Shown one piece after another: positions 13,666 through 13,964 of a stretch of DNA of 13,964 nt. The position numbers and the translations under genes are program-made. The DNA is from an uncultured Faecalibacterium sp. (GTDB taxonomy: Bacteria; Bacillota; Clostridia; Oscillospirales; Ruminococcaceae). The stretch is taken from the NCBI GenBank assembly GCA_937915335.1, contig CALDLZ010000349.1:1-13964 (forward strand), given 5' to 3'. The stretch's first letter is position 1; each line of letters starts with the position of its first letter. The notes beneath the pieces are model-generated. The model was not told where the DNA came from. It ran no database searches and saw only the letters and a program-made list of their open reading frames with translations.

Positions 13666-13693
13666 AAACCCCGGAACAAACGTTCCGGGGTTT
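13666..13693 (-). terminator. Terminator of the tRNA-Ser transcript
   Basis: A 12-bp perfect stem (AAACCCCGGAAC / GTTCCGGGGTTT) with a 4-base loop lies 1 base beyond the tRNA 3' end. Read on the minus strand it ends in five T's (13664-13668), the arrangement of an intrinsic terminator for the tRNA. Confidence 0.85.
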
Positions 13694-13694
13694 C

Positions 13695-13786
13695 TGGCGG
13701 AAAGATGGGGATTCGAACCCCAGAACGCTTTTGACACGTTACACGATTTCCAGTCGTGCGCCTTAGACCAACTCAGCCATCTTTCC
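13695..13786 (-). tRNA. tRNA-Ser (GGA anticodon), CCA encoded
   Basis: Read on the minus strand, the acceptor arms GGAAAGA and TCTTTCC pair over 7 bp, followed by discriminator G and an encoded CCA. The anticodon stem CACGA/TCGTG encloses the loop CTGGAAA with anticodon GGA, which reads UCC and UCU codons. The long variable arm (about AACGTGTCAAAAGCGTT) marks a class-II tRNA, and the T-arm CTGGG-GTTCGAAT-CCC is normal. The 92-base length fits tRNA-Ser. Confidence 0.96.
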
Positions 13787-13834
13787 ACATCTTCAGTTTT
13801 TAGCGTTTCGGGCCGTGACCCTCAGCGCTCCACT

Positions 13835-13863
13835 ATAATACCTGAAAGGATGACTTTTGTCAA
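13835..13863 (-). promoter_or_regulatory. Strong promoter of tRNA-Ser
   Basis: On the minus strand a perfect TTGACA (13858-13863) and TATTAT (13835-13840) are 17 bases apart. Upstream, 13864-13900 has repeated A and T tracts, resembling an UP element for the RNA polymerase alpha subunit. Transcription should start near 13828, leaving a leader of about 42 bases. Confidence 0.82.
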
Positions 13864-13919
13864 GGATTTTTTTGAAAAAATTTGAAAAATCTCAAAATCA
13901 ACGTATCTGCGCACTGCCT

Positions 13920-13950
13920 TTTTGCGTTTAGAAAAAAGCAAAACGCAAAA
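13920..13950. repeat. Inverted repeat at the window end, possible terminator
   Basis: TTTTGCGTTT (13920-13929) and AAACGCAAAA (13941-13950) form a 10-bp stem around an 11-base loop. It is AT-rich with only a short T-run on the minus strand, so it may be a weak terminator for a gene beyond the window, but it could also be chance in AT-rich DNA. Confidence 0.35.
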
Positions 13951-13964
13951 CCCCTTGACGAACG

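Noticed and set aside
13638..13679. Upstream ATG extending the C26 hydrolase by 14 residues
   Set aside because: It begins inside the tRNA terminator hairpin; the ATG at 13637 has an AAAGGAG site and matches the family N-terminus.

Overview
The window is a roughly 58-60% GC (estimated by eye) stretch of chromosome that looks like a gut Oscillospiraceae/Ruminococcaceae firmicute of the Faecalibacterium/Gemmiger/Subdoligranulum type. This rests on strong AGGAGG-type ribosome sites, sigma-A promoters, clostridial protein families, Ser/Thr-rich surface proteins, and a palindromic intergenic repeat (716-843) whose sequence I associate from memory with Faecalibacterium-type genomes. The genus is an inference.

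Layout, left to right. (1) 1-704 (+): 3' part of a cell-surface protein with an InlB/Listeria-Bacteroides-type repeat and a C-terminal membrane anchor. (2) 716-843: structured palindromic repeat ending in a T-run. (3) 936-2986 (+): two-component system, an OmpR-type regulator and a histidine kinase overlapping by one base, closed by a TTCG-loop terminator. (4) 3156-8940 (+): four-gene operon encoding a double-length membrane-fusion (MacA/HlyD-like) adaptor, a MacB/LolD-type ATPase, a MacB-type permease and a secreted SLH-domain protein. The first three genes overlap by 4 bases and the fourth follows after 12. (5) 9115-9984 (+): membrane-anchored Ser-rich protein with its own promoter. (6) 10027-10683 (-) and 10773-11513 (+): divergent Crp/Fnr-family regulator and Fe-S protein. 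(7) 11549-13637 (-): three-gene cluster of an unknown membrane-anchored protein, a FlaR-like P-loop kinase and a class-I amidotransferase-like (peptidase C26) hydrolase. (8) 13695-13786 (-): tRNA-Ser(GGA) with a strong promoter and its own terminator. No intergenic gap exceeds about 230 bases.

How the parts fit. The promoters of the two-component genes and of the efflux/SLH operon carry the same arrangement: 11-bp-spaced TTAAG-type direct repeats about 48 and 37 bases upstream of an identical TATACT -10 box. This suggests that the regulator controls its own operon and the transporter/SLH operon, giving one envelope-response module. At 10684-10772 a Crp-like palindrome sits about 42 bases upstream of the predicted Fe-S gene start and in the leader of the regulator gene, which fits activation of the former and autorepression of the latter. 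No CRISPR array, transposase, phage gene or rRNA was seen.
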